The notes: generated from the letters alone by a model not told the origin. A DNA stretch of 64,000 bases from Amia ocellicauda (GCF_036373705.1 NC_089853.1:28128068-28192067), one strand, 5' to 3'; counted from the stretch's first letter, positions 37,401-50,395 are shown. Program-made: numbers and translations.

Positions 37401-40400
37401 TCTGCTTCACAGGAATGACCAAAGTGAAAGTGGGCAAGGAGAACTCGTCCTCAGTGGAGTTTGTAGAGCGGAGACGAGCTGCGCTGGAAAGGTGAGGCTC
37501 AAATGGCAAACTGCATTTCATTTCACCAATGCCAGTGAATGCAGTCTTTTGACTCTTCTGTCTCTTTCTGTACTTTGTTACATGTTCTAGCATGTTCTGT
37601 GAAATTCAGAACTTTGAATTTAGATTGGTCACCCAGAATAAGTGTTCAAGTAGCAAATGATTGCAGAGAGCCAGTTGGGTGGAGTCATATCTCCCAGCAG
37701 TGTCCGGCGTGGCTGCCAGTGACCCTGAGTGATTGTGCCTGCAGATATCTCCAGAGGATAGTGTGTCACCCGTCATTGTTACAAGACCCAGATGTCAGAG
37801 AATTCCTGGAAAAAGACGAGGTAGGTATTCATATTTCTGAAACTAGGCCCACTGTTCAGATTTGGAGTCTTACCTCTACTGAATAAACCCACTTTATTTT
37901 AATGCAAACATTTTAATGTGTTTATTGATCTTGGCTCCTGTTGGTTTAAAATTAAGATGCTAATGTGATTGCATCGTTGGTTATGTTTTTGCCCCATTTC
38001 ATAAATTTGAATAGTTTGTAACTCTACCAAATTCACTGTGCCTCTCATTGTCTTGGCATTTATATTTTTGCGGACCACATCGTATTCAGTAACGAGTGTC
38101 TGTGTTTGTCAGTTACCTCGGGCGACGGGCACACAGACCCTGAGTGGGGCTGGCTTCTTGAAGATGATAAACAGAGCGACCGATGCTGTGAACAAGATGA
38201 CCATTAAGATGAATGAGTCTGATATTGTAAGTCCTGTCAATCCTTCTCGCATACAACATTTATACAATTTTATTGGTTCTACCTGTGTGTCTTTCAAATG
38301 AGAGATTTAATTCATTTTTTTTTCTCCAAAAGTCATTATCGTCTGTACAATAAGAGGCTGTAAAGCCTACCAGACCCCAAAGGGCACCTCCTCTGCCTCG
38401 ACCTTTCCCAGCCATTAATCCTTGTCTCTGGATGTTGCAGTGGTTTGAGGAGAAGCTGCAGGAGGTGGAGAGCGAAGAACAGCACCTGCGAAAGCTGCAC
38501 ACTGTGGTGGAGTCGTTGGTCAACCACAGGAAAGGTGAGTACAGGAAGAATCACCGGAGCTGGCGGCTGTTTTCACTTCTAATCAGGCCTCAAGCTGAGT
38601 ACAATTAAGTTATCTCTTATACTGTGTGCTGTGGGAGATGGGGTATCGTAAAGCAGTATATGTAGTCAAGGCCTCTATACTTCAGAGATTCAGCTGCAGA
38701 TGTCTGCGTGCTGTCTCATTTTTAATTGAATTTTCTTCAGGATAGTTGTTTTTAATATTTTTCTTGACTTTCAAAGAACCTTTTTAGCCTCGCAACTGCA
38801 TGGTTTCACCACGTCTTTAATTGTTAACCTCTAACGTGATTCTTGAAAGAGAGAACGAGTCAAGAATGTGTGTTTTTATGACTGGTTAGGCCGGGCGTTA
38901 CGGTGAACCGCAGCACAACACCAACAGGCGATGGGTAGGTGATGTGTAAATGCAAGATTGTTTCTTTCTGGCAGAGCTCTCCAGCAACACGGCCATCTTT
39001 GCCAAGAGCCTGGCCATGCTGGGCAGCTCTGAGGACAACACAGCGTTGTCGCGGGCGCTGTGCCAGCTGTCCGAGGTGGAGGACAAGATCGAGCAGCTGC
39101 ACCAGGAGCAGGCCGGCAGCGACTTCTTTATCTTCGCCGAGCTCCTCAGCGACTACCTGCGGCTGCTGGGCGTAGTCAGGGTACCCAACTCCCGCTACTG
39201 GCACCACTACCTTCCACAACTCCTCATTTTAATTCACACACATTTATACAAATTATTATAAGTTTCAAAGTACAGAAGGAAAAAAATAAATGAAACCCAT
39301 TTACTCTCCAGTCCAAAATCCTTTTTTGTTTTATTGTCAAGCTGTAAAAGGAGATCTTTATATTTTGCATCAGACGTCTGCTTTTGAGTTAAGGGAGCTG
39401 GTGCCGGCCTTCTCTGTTCCAGAGCTGCTTTGACCAGCGTATGAAGTCCTGGCAACGCTGGCAGGATTCCCAGACGATGCTCCAGAAAAAACGGGAGAAC
39501 GAAGCCAAGCTGCTGTGGGCAAACAAACCTGACAAACTGCAGCAAGCGAAGGATGAGATCTCTGAGGTAATGACTGCAGTGGGTTGATGCATTTTAATCC
39601 AGTTTGGCCATGGTGGAGTTGGGCATCTTTTTACTTGCATCTAGCCTCTGTGTGTAGATTAGGGATAATGATTCACTTTACTCTGCATTTCATTTAAGTG
39701 GGAGTCCAGAGTCGCACAGTACGAGAGGGATTTTGAGAGGGTGTCTGCCAATGTCCGCAAGGAGGTGCTCAGGTTTGAGGTATTTTGTTTTTCCTGCAAT
39801 CACTGCTTTTCATTAGACAACACAATTATTTAAATATTCCTCTCTCTTTTAGTAATGCTTTTTGGGGAGTAAATATGACGACCCTTATCCTGGACTGCGA
39901 TACTATGTCCTATTCTGCTTAGCTTTTGGCATTTATGATGTGGTTGCATTAAAATCGGGCTTATTTTATTAAATTCTAGAATCCAAAATCCATAATATTT
40001 TTGAAATATTATTCATCCGCATCATTCCAGACAAGTGATATTTATCTATTCAGATGTTTTAGAAGACGGATGTCAAAGTGATTTGATTTGCGTTTTCTTT
40101 TGCAGAAAGAGAAAACCAGGGATTTTAAGACCCAGCTAGTGAAATATATTGAGTCACTTCTACATACACAGCAGCAGGTAAGAATAATCACTTTCACTTT
40201 AATAAAGATCTTGCTACTTTGGCCTAGATTGGAAGTTTAAAATGTTCTTTGAAATCTTCTTTCTTTAGAATAAGTGAGAGTTTGAGAGTTTATTCATGTT
40301 GCAAGTGACTGTCCTTTGTCGAAACCTAAGAGAGGTCAATTTTTGGGTGTGGGTGTTGTTCCCATTTTGTATGATGCACAGAAAATTAACCTATTTTATT

Positions 40401-40495
40401 GAAACGTGACTGGATTGTTTTAACGAATCCTCTCTTATTTTCAGCTCATAAAATACTGGGAAGCATTCCTACCAGAAGCAAAAGCAATCGTGTGA
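30311..40495 (+). CDS. snx1: Sorting nexin-1 (complete, 15 coding exons)
   Basis: Coding exons: 30311-30427, 33732-33894, 35076-35215, 35728-35794, 36688-36731, 36911-37052, 37413-37491, 37745-37820, 38113-38226, 38441-38534, 38975-39180, 39423-39566, 39699-39779, 40106-40177, 40445-40495. They give 529 aa (human 522), in frame throughout. SNX1 is a PX-BAR protein of the ESCPE-1/retromer-linked coat that tubulates endosomes and returns cargo to the Golgi. The acidic N-terminus repeats an EDIFTG / QDIFAE motif. The PX domain covers about 150-280, with the phosphoinositide site VKRRFSDF (190-197), the PPPPEKS loop and RRAALERYLQRI. An amphipathic linker ([17 protein letters not shown]) leads to the BAR domain (about 310-525), and the protein ends LPEAKAIV. 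The N-terminal spacer (about 40-140) diverges most from mammals. The ATG sits in ATGGCGGCC, with nothing better upstream. Confidence 0.96.
30898..31020 (+). repeat. GC-rich palindromic MITE-like repeat (copy 3)
   Basis: The start AGACTGAGGTCGCGTTCGTG is shared with copy 2. The middle GGCTCCGCCAATGGGATCG is shared with copies 1 and 2. The end GCGCACATTTGCGCTACA is the inverse of the left arm of copy 2. It lies in snx1 intron 1. Confidence 0.6.
31358..31436 (+). repeat. (AT)39 microsatellite in snx1 intron 1
   Basis: A pure AT dinucleotide run of about 79 bases. It is self-complementary and likely polymorphic. Its true length may be misassembled. Confidence 0.95.
33985..34040 (+). repeat. L2-type LINE/SINE 3' tail fragment
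   Basis: The segment GTCACCCTGGATAAGGGCGTC forms a short stem with a GGATA loop and is followed by an AAATAAAAATAATAAT tail. This stem-loop is the conserved 3' end recognised by L2/UnaL2-type reverse transcriptases and borrowed by fish SINEs. The copy is 5'-truncated and lies in snx1 intron 2. Confidence 0.6.
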
Positions 40496-40779
40496 TGATG
40501 AAGAGGAAGCAATCCCTCTGAATTCTGCCTTTTTTATATACACTTTACCTCTCGCCTATAAACCAAGAAAAGAAACTAAGATGTGCCGCAAAGGGAAAAA
40601 AAAATGATTTAAATCTTTTTTTTTTTTTTTTTTTAAGTAATAAGTATAGCTCTTCATCTTAACTTGTATTAACAATTGTATATTTTTCATTTAACTTCCA
40701 TATATATTTTCTTAATGAGGAATCTATATAACAGGATTGAAAGCTTGGGGGCAGGGTGTCTGTCTGTGTATGTATAAAA

Positions 40780-40835
<56 letters not shown>

Positions 40836-43171
40836 CATGCACATGCTCGCACACAAATTTATGTTTTTGGGGGGTGGGGGGAGGGGTGGTGAATATATCC
40901 GAGGGTATAATTGGTCGGTATAGAAAATCTATTCAAATTGTACCACTATCGGCTTTATTAATCTTTGCACTTCTGTACATGCAGCACAGATATAATTGTG
41001 AGGGGTGATTTGTACTCTTCTGTAACACATTTGTAAAGGTCATTGGAAATGTTTACTGCAGGGTCCCTGTCCTCTCTGTGGGGTGGGGTATTGAAGCTGC
41101 TTCCCTGAAATTTGTCACGGGCACTAGGTATCTGCTTCACTAGACCACCAGGCTGCAGTGCTGGTATTCTGTCCACTGTTTACAAAGAAATATTGTACCT
41201 CTACCCTTTCCTTGGCTGTACGTAGTTATTGTAGAATGACCGGAAACTGTGACCTGCTGCTGGTCTTGAAGGTCATACGAGGAGCTTTCCTTCCTTCCAG
41301 GTTAGAGTTCTCGTCGGCCCATTTGGTTTGATTTAGGCTGCTTCCTCTTTTAATTGGGAGTTGATAGTCTGAACACCTGATTGAGTTCTGAATTACGGTC
41401 TGTGAGAGAATGCTTCACTTTCCACAGAGGAGGAACTGACATTAATATGTGTTTTGGATCTCGGCAGTGGGGTGGGGGAGTTCCATCCTGTTTTGTACTG
41501 ATGCATTAAGATGCTGTTTGTGTTCAATCGTCCAGTTATAGAGTAATCTAGATATACCAAAACCTTTTATTGTAAACCTCTCCTCAAAGACATTGATCCT
41601 GGATGGTTACAGTGCCAGGGTGATAGTGGCCAAAAACACTGAGTGACAGTATTTTCAACAGCTAGCTGAGCAGCAGCAGTAGCAGCAGCAGCCGCATTCT
41701 GCATCTGTACATCAGTTGGAGATGCCCGATGCCCTTTGCCCTTCCCTCCGACCTGGGAAACACTCATTACACTAGCAATGTTTCAAATACTAAAGGCCAG
41801 ATACCTAGTGAATGTGTCTGATTCAGGTGTTCAGTACACAAGTTTTCTATGTCTAGTTCTGAGCACTTTCTCATGGAATTACCCTAATTTAGTCCTTAAT
41901 AATATACAGCAGGATGCATTACAAATCCATATGTTGATGGGATTGGGTGAAATCTAATGTAATATTTCCTTTATTGTCTACAACTCTGAACCCATCTTCA
42001 ATTATCTATCCTAGGGGCTGCTATATGGTATAACGCTTAAGGACACTTGCATTATCATCCTGCTATTTAACCGTTCCTAAAATGCATCTGAGAATTGCAG
42101 TAGGTTGTAGTCATTTGCAGGTAACTGGGTATTCTCATTTCACGTGGAAAACATTTTAAAACCAGAGGTCAGTCTTGTGGTCCAGAGATTATTTTTGGGA
42201 CTGGCCATCTGATGATGAGATGAGCATTGTGTATTTCTTGTCTAAGGGATTGGGTCTTTCTGTGGGTCATTGTGTTAGGTCCTTAGGTGAGATGGGATCT
42301 GTTCTGAACTGGGTTGTTGTCTTGCACCAGTCACCAGTGACTCAAGTTCGAGCTGGGTTGAAATTAGCCCCCGTTAGTGCAGCTCTCCTGGTTAAGTGGA
42401 TAGTGTGCACTGGCAGCATCTTCTGAGCGGTTTCTGTTCAGTCTCTTCCCCCATTTTTTGCAATATTTAAAACATGTTGCAAACAGTCTTTCGGACCAAC
42501 ATGTTAAATGATTGTCTTGTTTTTTTGGTAGTTTTTTGTCATCAGTTACATTACTCTATCTAGAGTAAAATGGTTACAAAGACACCTGATTGTTTTTCTC
42601 TTTTATAATGAACAATGCAGTCTGGTTGTATTTCCAAATGCGCTTCTTGAATTAAGTAAGCAATGATAAACAATCAATTTAACATCTACGTCAGCCTTCT
42701 TCCACCTGCTCCTGAGGGAGAGAGGTACAGACTATCTAACAATACTCTTTTTTTTTTTTTAATTTCTTGGCAGGTGGAATGGGGTTATGTAATCAAATGT
42801 TCAGTCTAGATATACCAGTATGGGACAGCATGTATTTTGGACATACTGTAGATCTCTGCAAAGACCTTTGTGAATGAAGCACTTCAAGCTTCATCAAATC
42901 ATCCAAATGTATATTACTTTTCTACTCCAGTTTACTTGCTTTTGCAAATTGGATATTTGGTAATTTGGTTTTGCTTTCATATGCAGCCACAGCCCTTTAC
43001 TGCGCAATATTTTCAGTTTAAATTGTTAACATTTGACCTTCCTCCCCCCCTTAAGAACTGCATTGTATGCGTACTACAGGGGTGTTTGTAACATGCCCTT
43101 TTATGTTTGCTCAGAAATTAGATAGTTGCTTTAACCGCCATAAATTATTGAAAATAAAGATGTTTAATAAA
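40496..43171 (+). other. snx1: snx1 3' UTR with poly(A) signals
   Basis: No coding frame follows the TGA at 40493-40495. Two AATAAA hexamers at 43153-43158 and 43166-43171 are the best candidates for the transcript end, giving a UTR of about 2.7 kb. It contains a (TG)n run at 40784-40829, a G-rich stretch near 40866-40886 and a CAG-type run near 41668-41690. Earlier poly(A) sites cannot be excluded. Confidence 0.5.
40784..40829 (+). repeat. (TG)n microsatellite in the snx1 3' UTR
   Basis: A run of about 23 TG units in the predicted snx1 3' UTR. It opens artificial frames on both strands, which should be ignored. Confidence 0.95.
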
Positions 43172-43189
43172 ACTGATGATTGCTTTTTT

Positions 43190-45910
43190 TTTTTATACAT
43201 TTAAATGTAAAAGTTCTCCTATATCAGGAATATTCCTCGACACATCACATTTTGAATGTTAAATATTTGAATGATTAAAACTAAACAACAAATTGATGTT
43301 TTCTTATGATTGTTTTGTCTCATTGAGGAAATGTAATTTGACTTGATAAGACATGTTCAAATGGTTCGTAATCTTGAAAGCTTGAATGGCAGGGATACAA
43401 ATTGTATAATTCACAGACTAATTCACATACAATTTGAATGGTGAATAGTCAACGATCTCTAAATGAGAATGGTTTCCTTCAAATATGACTGTTAAAAACG
43501 GTTGCCATTTCTTTCCTGTTCAGGCAGCAAGTCTGTGAATTGTCACTCCAGCCGGCCCTCCTTTACATGTAAGCCAACAGGTGAGTGCTCTTTTAAGATA
43601 AAAGGCCTTAAACTGGTAATTTCTTCAAAGATGCCATAAAAATAATGTTTAGAAATGGCTTTTCTTAAGGTTTCCAGATATCAGAGATCACACTAAGACT
43701 TACAGCTATTCTGTTTTTCTGTTAGTTGTTTTTATTATTATTTTTTATTGTTCTATCAGAGTTCTCAATCGTTTAATTGGTAAAGTTTTTTTTATTTTTT
43801 TTTCTTCAATGCTAAAGCAAAAGTTGCCCATCACTTCCTAAAGTTCTCTGTCGGGAGTGGTGGCACAATTCATTTCTTTATTCTCTCCCCCTCTTGTGCT
43901 CTCTGTTTAAAGAGGACCCAGGGTTGTAGGACTTCCTAGTATCTGTTCATTTGTTTCTATGAAACAATGCACACTCTAACGGTAACCAGCACCATTGTGT
44001 TTCTAAAGCACTTTGTTGTACCATTTTATTTGTTAGTGCTTCTCTATTTGCATACAGCAGTCCCCTTGTTCAATTTGTAATCCTACATGTATGACAGTGT
44101 GCCTTCTAAATATTTGTTGTATAGTCCACTGCCCTCACAGTTTGCCCTGACACAGGAAGCTGACTGACAATTTGCATATATGATCAGGATTTTGTCTAGA
44201 CATAGATGGATATATTTTCAAATAATGAGCTTTTTAACTATTGCACCCTTTTTTTTTGTTTTTTTTTTTTTGTTGTTGTAACACGTCTTTTATTTCCCTG
44301 CAGTCGTGCTGCCGTGTTTGTGTTTTTTAAGTGCACAAGTCCTAACAATGCCCATGCAGTCAGGAGGTATATTTTAGTTTTTTGGGGGGAGGTTGTAATA
44401 AGACATCTTTCACAACACTGTCATTAGTTTTTTTTGCAATTTTAATGACATATAAAAAGGTACATAGTTATACAAGATGTGATTCCCTGAATCCACCCTG
44501 CTTTCACTGACCACCTGGGCAGCTTGTGGTTTTACCTTGTACTTCCTGAAATGTCTTCTCGTTGTGTTGTACACAGGATTCAACAGAGGGGGCTTTATTT
44601 CATGCAAAAAATTAGATCTCATCACAATAGTTATTTATTCATTCATTCATCTACATCCCCATTTCATTTTCAAAATGTTCTGTCCCAGTGCGGAACTTCC
44701 AATTCCCTGTTTAAGGAAACGCCTTTATCTAATGTGAACATGGCAGATACCCTCACTGTTCGCCAACTTCCCCTTTACATCTGCCTGAGCGCCTTGTTCT
44801 CCAAGCCTTCCTCTTGAAAGATTTAAATCTGTCAGAGAAACCTGCGGAACACCCCACACTTCTGCTTTCTATTCAGTATCTTTATACATATGCCAGAGTT
44901 AGCCAGCAGGGGTCACCCATTACAATAGGGTTGAGGTTCTATTCATATTGGGCTGTGCACAATGCCTGTTGCTGATTTGTTTCCCTGCTGCTCTCTTGGG
45001 CGATCAGGTCTGAGAACTCAAATCCAGACTAGTTTGGCAGCCCACAAACATAACAGTTGAAGGTGAAAGCAACACCTGGCAGTGCTGAAGAGAAGACGAA
45101 ATGAGTTCTAGATATCAGAAGAAAGAAACAAGGGGTTTATTTACACAATATATTCTAAACTTTTCATTCAAGGCTGTAAATGACTAGGGGGGAGGGGGGA
45201 TTACCAGTGCTTTCATGAGTGCAGTCATCAGTTATATTACTGTAAGCATGGTGGTTGTGTTTGTGCTAGCAGGTGCTGACCCAGCAGTTCTATAGGCCAT
45301 GCTTGGTGCTTTGTTCTAGTCCTATGCCAATGATAAGGAGACCGTGGTTTGTGCCTGGAGGATGGGGAGGTTGTGTATATTGTACCACTTGGACCAGCAT
45401 GCAACCAATGACGAGGCCTGCACAAACAGCCGCAGCCAAAGAGCTCAGCTACTTCCTCTCTCTCTGCACATGATCTCCCAGTTTGCTGATGCTGTGACTT
45501 TCACCTCCAGTGAGGATTTTGACACAATGCAGGGGTTTGGAAAGGGCCTAAAGGCCATGGTTTCCTATAGCAACATACCCACAAATAAAACCGAGCCAAT
45601 CCAAGCTGAGGCCTATGCCTATTAGGGGGACATGCTGAGATGTTAGTCTAGGCTTTTACTGCTTTATGGATGCATTGTGATTCCTTTGTTTGCTGGCTTA
45701 AAGCAAATGGGTCTTTTTTTTTTTTTTTTTTAATATAGAATTCCTCAATTCTTACTCACCCTTGTCCTCAGGCTGCTGCATTCAACGGGGAGAGAAGGCA
45801 CTGTAAAGCACCTACTACCTGTGAGTCTCATCTTGCCTTTGGGCCTCCCATTCCTAACCATGCTTTCCCACTGCAGTTATATATCAAAGAGAGTAGTGCA
45901 TTGGAGTACC
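43190..45910. other. Intergenic region after snx1, nothing recognised
   Basis: The region is AT-rich with T runs (44248-44270, 45715-45732). Short open frames near 44524-44817 and 45237-45625 show no domain, repeated structure or convincing splice borders. Confidence 0.4.
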
Positions 45911-45912
45911 TA

Positions 45913-47497
45913 CAGTGAGGGAAAAAAGTATTTGATCCCCTGCTGATTTTGTACGTTTGCCCACTGACAAAGAAATGATCAGTCTATAATTTTAATGGTA
46001 GGTGTATTTTAACAGTGAGAGACAGAATAACAACAAGAAAATCCAGAAAAACGCATTTCAAAAAAGTTATAAAATTGATTTGCATGTTAATGAGGGAAAT
46101 AAGTATTTGATCCCCTATCAATCAGCAAGATTTCTGGCTCCCAGGTGTCTTTTATACAGGTAACGAGATGAGATTAGGAGCACTCTCTTAAAGGGAGTGC
46201 TCCTAATCTCAGCTCGTTACCTGTATAAAAGACACCTGTCCACAGAAGCAATCAATCCATCAGATTCCAAACTCTCCACCATGGCCAAGACCAAAGAGCT
46301 GTCCAAGGATGTCAGGGACAATATTGTAGACCTACACAAGGCTGGAATGGGCTACAAGACCATCGCCAAGCAGCTTGGTGAGAAGGTGACCACAGTTTAT
46401 TATTCGCAAATGGAAGAAACACAAAATAACTGTCAGTCTCCCTCAGTCTGGGGCTCCATGCAAGATCTCACCTCGTGGAGTTTCAATGATCATGAGAACG
46501 GTGAGGAATCAGCCCAGAACTACACGGGAGGATCTTGTTAATGATCCCAAGGCAGCTGGGACCATAGTCACCAAGAAAACAATTGGTAACACACTACGCT
46601 GTGAAGGACTGAAATCCTGCAGCGCCTGCAAGGTCCCCCTGCTCAAGAAAGCACATGTACAGGCCCGTCTGAAGTTTGCCAATGAACGTCTGAATGATTC
46701 AGAGGAGAACTGGGTGAAAGTGTTGTGGTCAGATGAGACCAAAATCAAGCTCTTTGGCATCAACTCATCTCGCCGTGTTTGGAGGAGGAGGAATGACGCC
46801 AAGAACACCATCCCCACCGTCAAACATGGAGGTGGAAACATTATGCTTTGGGGGTGTTTTTCTGCTAAGGGGACAGGACAACTGCACCGCATCAAAGGGA
46901 CGATGGACGGGGTCATGTACCGTCAAATCTTGGGTGAGAACCTCCTTCCCTCAGCCAGGGCATTGAAAATGGGTCGTGGATGGGTATTCCAGCATGACAA
47001 TGACCCAAAACACACAGCCAAGGCAACAAAGGAGTGGCTCAAGAAGAAGCACATTAAGGTCCTGGAGTGGCCTAGCCAGTCTCCAGACCTTAATCCCATA
47101 GAAAATCTGTGGAGGGAGCTGAAGGTTCGAGTTGCCAAACGTCAGCCTCGAATCCTTAATGACTTGGAGAGGATCTGCAAAGAGGAGTGGGACAAAATCC
47201 CTCCTGAGATGTGTGCAAACCTGGTGGCCAACTACAAGAAACGTCTGACCTCTGTGATTGCCATCAAGGGTTTTGCCACCAAGTACTAAGTCGAAGGGGT
47301 CAAATACGTATTTCCCTCATTAACATACAAATCAATTTATAACTTTTTTGAAATGTGTTTTTCTGGATTGTTTTGTTGTTATTCTGTCTCTGACTGTTAA
47401 AATACACCTACCATTAAAATTATAGACTGATCATTTCTTTGTCAGTGGGCAAACGTACAAAATCAGCCGGGGATCAAATACTTTTTTCCCCTCATTG
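45913..47497 (+). mobile_element. Tc1/mariner element, DD34E type, frameshifted
   Basis: TA duplications at 45911-45912 and 47498-47499 flank long inverted repeats of about 200 bp that start CAGTGAGGGAAAAAAGTATT. Each long arm also holds an internal copy of the AAGTATTTGATCCCC box. Before the gene, 46139-46237 is a near-perfect palindrome centred on CTCTTAAAGGGAG. The transposase starts at ATG 46281 ([20 protein letters not shown]). The frame is lost by a small deletion near 46400-46405, and the rest reads in another frame to TAA at 47287-47289. The DDE residues WSDE, HDNDPKH and DLNPIENLW are present, with 34 residues between the second Asp (codon at 46996) and the Glu (codon at 47101). Confidence 0.9.
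46281..47289 (+). pseudogene. DD34E Tc1 transposase, broken by a frameshift
   Basis: The first part (46281 to about 46402) holds the first helix-turn-helix. The remainder (about 46405-47289) holds the second DNA-binding region and an apparently complete DDE domain ending KGFATKY. The two parts are in different frames. A second small in-frame loss is likely near 46793, where [12 protein letters not shown] looks a few residues shorter than family members I know. No functional product is expected. Confidence 0.8.
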
Positions 47498-47499
47498 TA

Positions 47500-50395
47500 T
47501 TAATCTCCTGCTGCCCAAAACATTTTACTCCCCAATTCCCTTTGCAACATTCACCCCTAGCCCTCACCCTCAGAGGAAGCTGACTGTTGTATCACTGAAC
47601 AAGGAAGATTTATACAAGTATATATAATTTCCAATCGCTTTCTCTACATTGCAACTTATCTTAAAACATTTTAATTACTACTTAGCAGAAATATATATGG
47701 TAGTAAAAATACATGTTTGATCTTCCTGTTGACAAATGCTGCTTAAAACTAAATTGACCATCCACATCATATTTTGTCTATGCCACGTTTTATTTCAATA
47801 GAACTTGGACTCTGAAACGGATTTGCTTTTCCCTTCCTGTGCTGGCTAATTTGCTGACTCGTCAACCAGCCCTCGGGTCAGGAGGTTTGCAGCTTTAAAA
47901 AGGAAATGGTGGCTTAAATTTGAAATTTGTAAAACTGTCAGAGATACCAGCTACTCACTCCTGAGGATAAGGGGATTAGATAATATTTCTTAAGAGTAAA
48001 CCACAATATATGTGAGAAAACAAACACTGCTGGTAGTCTTCTCAACATAAGCTGCTGCTGATTTGAAGATGTATGAAAAGACAAACTACATGAAAAGTAT
48101 ATATTTCTAGTGCTCATAAGAAGGGAGAAATTGTAGGTCTGTCCAGAAAGTCACCTAACCTTAGCATAAAATCAAAATAGCATGGACAATAAACAAACTG
48201 CAAATCTAAGCCTCTGGGTGTGAAATGTAAATCGTGAAACAGGAACCATAACAGCTATGGGATATTTCCATTCAAACCTTTGCTATGTGACGAAACCTAA
48301 TTACGCCCGTCCATTCACTCTGCTTAGTCTCAGGCTTCTGATCAAAACATAAGTGTTCACAGGTCACCAATAAGATGTCCCCTGGACCCTGCTTCTGATT
48401 AGCACTCGCATTTACATCCCAAGTTCAGTGACTTCCAAATGGGAAGTACTACTGGTTTCATTTTCTGTGCTGTAGAAATACATACTTTGGTTTTGAGAGG
48501 AGACTCTGCACAGACCTCTGGAAGCAGAAGTAAGAACAGTAGCTGTGCCTTATGGTTTCTCCAAAGAATTCACCATTTTCTGTAAATGGTTTAAATCCCC
48601 TTTTTGGTTCTCCCATTTTAGTCTGTATATGACTGGTGAGCAGGTAAAGCAATAGAGGGAGAAAAAACGCAACCTGTTTATGCACATTTTTATGTTCTCA
48701 GATGGTGTTGCAGTAAAACTATAAAGACGTAAATGGTAATGCCAGAAGTTATGGCACAAGGTTTCATTGACAAAAATTGTACCAGAGGTTTTTCTGAAGG
48801 GCACAGTGACTGTCAGTACATATTGTGAAGATTTGGATTTATGAGAACCCATATTTCTCCCAACATCATAATGCACCACTTCAAAAAGTTTTGTGTTGAA
48901 AACATTTCATGACCTGCTCATAGCCTGGCTACCAATACAACATGCCTGGGATTAACTGGCAACTCACACACTCCAGTGACCACTCTCTCATGGTGCTGCA
49001 GAAGGAATGGCTTGTTTTTCCTCCAGCCATCTAGCAAAAGGATTGCAACAGTCTTTTAATAACTAGGACTGGCGAACATCCTAAACTAGGGACAGCTGGG
49101 TTGTGTGTGTCCTCACAATACATCTGGTAATATAGTGCATGCTGATGCTTTTGTCATCAAACCTATGTCCCTGTTGGCATTCTCCATCTCTTTGTGGCCA
49201 CTTTGAAGCAGCAGAGCCCTTGCACATGTTGAGGACTTTTCACACTTCATGCAAAGAAAACAGCTGTGCGTTATGGTAATGGAAAGCAAGTCACTGCTAC
49301 AGTCCTTGCAGGATGAAGACCACCTGTCATAACAATGGGCAGGTGTACAGTAGCACCTGGCTTGTGCTGACAAAAGATTGGCTAGGGCTGCACAAACCAC
49401 TCGGTAAAAATCAACTTGGTTAAGTAAACTGATGGACCATAAAATGGAAACAATTATAACTACTAAAATCAATTTTCTGTTCTTGAGGCAGTCCAAGTTT
49501 GTTGATGAGCGGTAATCTCTAGTATTGTAGTAATAAGCACCATGACGGAGTTCGCTGTGCTACAGTCTTTTAACTTGGCTCTTTCAAAGTTCTTATGCTT
49601 TAGTATTTGCCGGTTTCAGTGTTTTGAGCATCTCTTTGGTTAGCTTTAAGTAAATAACTGAAGTCTTAAGGTCTTTTATTACAAGCGACACAAACATTTT
49701 GCTTTTTTTCCTTCAGCTTTTTAAAAGATACAAGTGACAATGCACCACAATGCAATACCAGTTGAGTGGAAGCCTTAACACTATAGCAGTGTGCATTTAG
49801 AGACTATACATGCATTAACAGGATATTGTCCTTGAAAACTCATGCAGTCTCTATTAACAAGTTATTGACTTTGAACATTTAACTTTTTCACTTATATATT
49901 TGTTTAGTTATTTATGTAGCTTTATTTCACAATCAACAAGTAATACATTACAGCCTAGACTAAGTCACACTTCCTCTATCTCCAGATTTATCATTCCTAT
50001 AGTTTACAGTACAGTATAGTTGACATTTATAAAACATGATTTGCATGGGGTTGCAGCTGAGTCCCTGGGGGCTATAGGTGATACAGTAATACTTGCTGCC
50101 GTGTGCTGTGTGGGTGGAGACAGTTCCTGGCGGTGTGCAGACGGACAGTAGCGCTCCTGCTGCAGGATCTCCACACTGGCGGCTTGTCTGTATGCTGTCA
50201 TCTCCGCTGTGCTGCTAACAAACAGGACGTGTCAAAGTGTTGAATTGAGACGGAGAAGATCAAATAACTCGGATTATTTACTGGACAATTCGCAAACTTT
50301 TTAGGCAGAGTTTCAGTTGAGCAGCGCTGTGTGTTGGTGACCGGGGGGGTCTCGGCTGGCGTGCCCGGGCAGACTGTCTGACTGCCCGGCGGCTC
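47500..50395. other. Intergenic region and snx22 upstream DNA
   Basis: Mostly AT-rich single-copy-looking sequence. It holds one minus-strand Cys-rich open frame (49113-49496, listed separately). From about 50090 it becomes CpG-rich towards the snx22 start, as expected for a CpG-type promoter. No TATA box is obvious near 50300-50400. Confidence 0.45.
49113..49496 (-). other. Cys-rich open frame with BAFF-receptor-like spacing, unproven
   Basis: This 127-codon minus-strand frame begins with a non-ATG codon, so it is an exon candidate or chance. It opens with a hydrophobic stretch (LILVVIIVSILWSISLL). At 49299-49349 it has CTPAHCYDRWSSSCKDC, a C-x-P-A-x-C-[FY]-D-x5-C-x2-C pattern. That is the same spacing and key residues as the single partial Cys-rich domain of the BAFF receptor (TNFRSF13C). 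No transmembrane or cytoplasmic-tail exon was found next to it. It could be a fragment of an unannotated gene, a pseudogene exon or coincidence. Confidence 0.2.

Noticed and set aside
40659-41008. Frames rich in Thr-His or Val-Cys repeats
   Set aside because: Translations of the (TG)n microsatellite.
41567-41767. Minus-strand frame with a poly-Ala run
   Set aside because: It is produced by a CAG-type repeat in the predicted snx1 3' UTR. Low complexity, no gene context.
45237-45625. Overlapping frames on both strands downstream of snx1
   Set aside because: No domain, no consistent exon borders, and mutually exclusive frames on both strands.
48458-48879. Two overlapping minus-strand frames considered as later exons of the Cys-rich frame
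   Set aside because: No convincing transmembrane segment, tail motif or phase-matched splice sites linking them.
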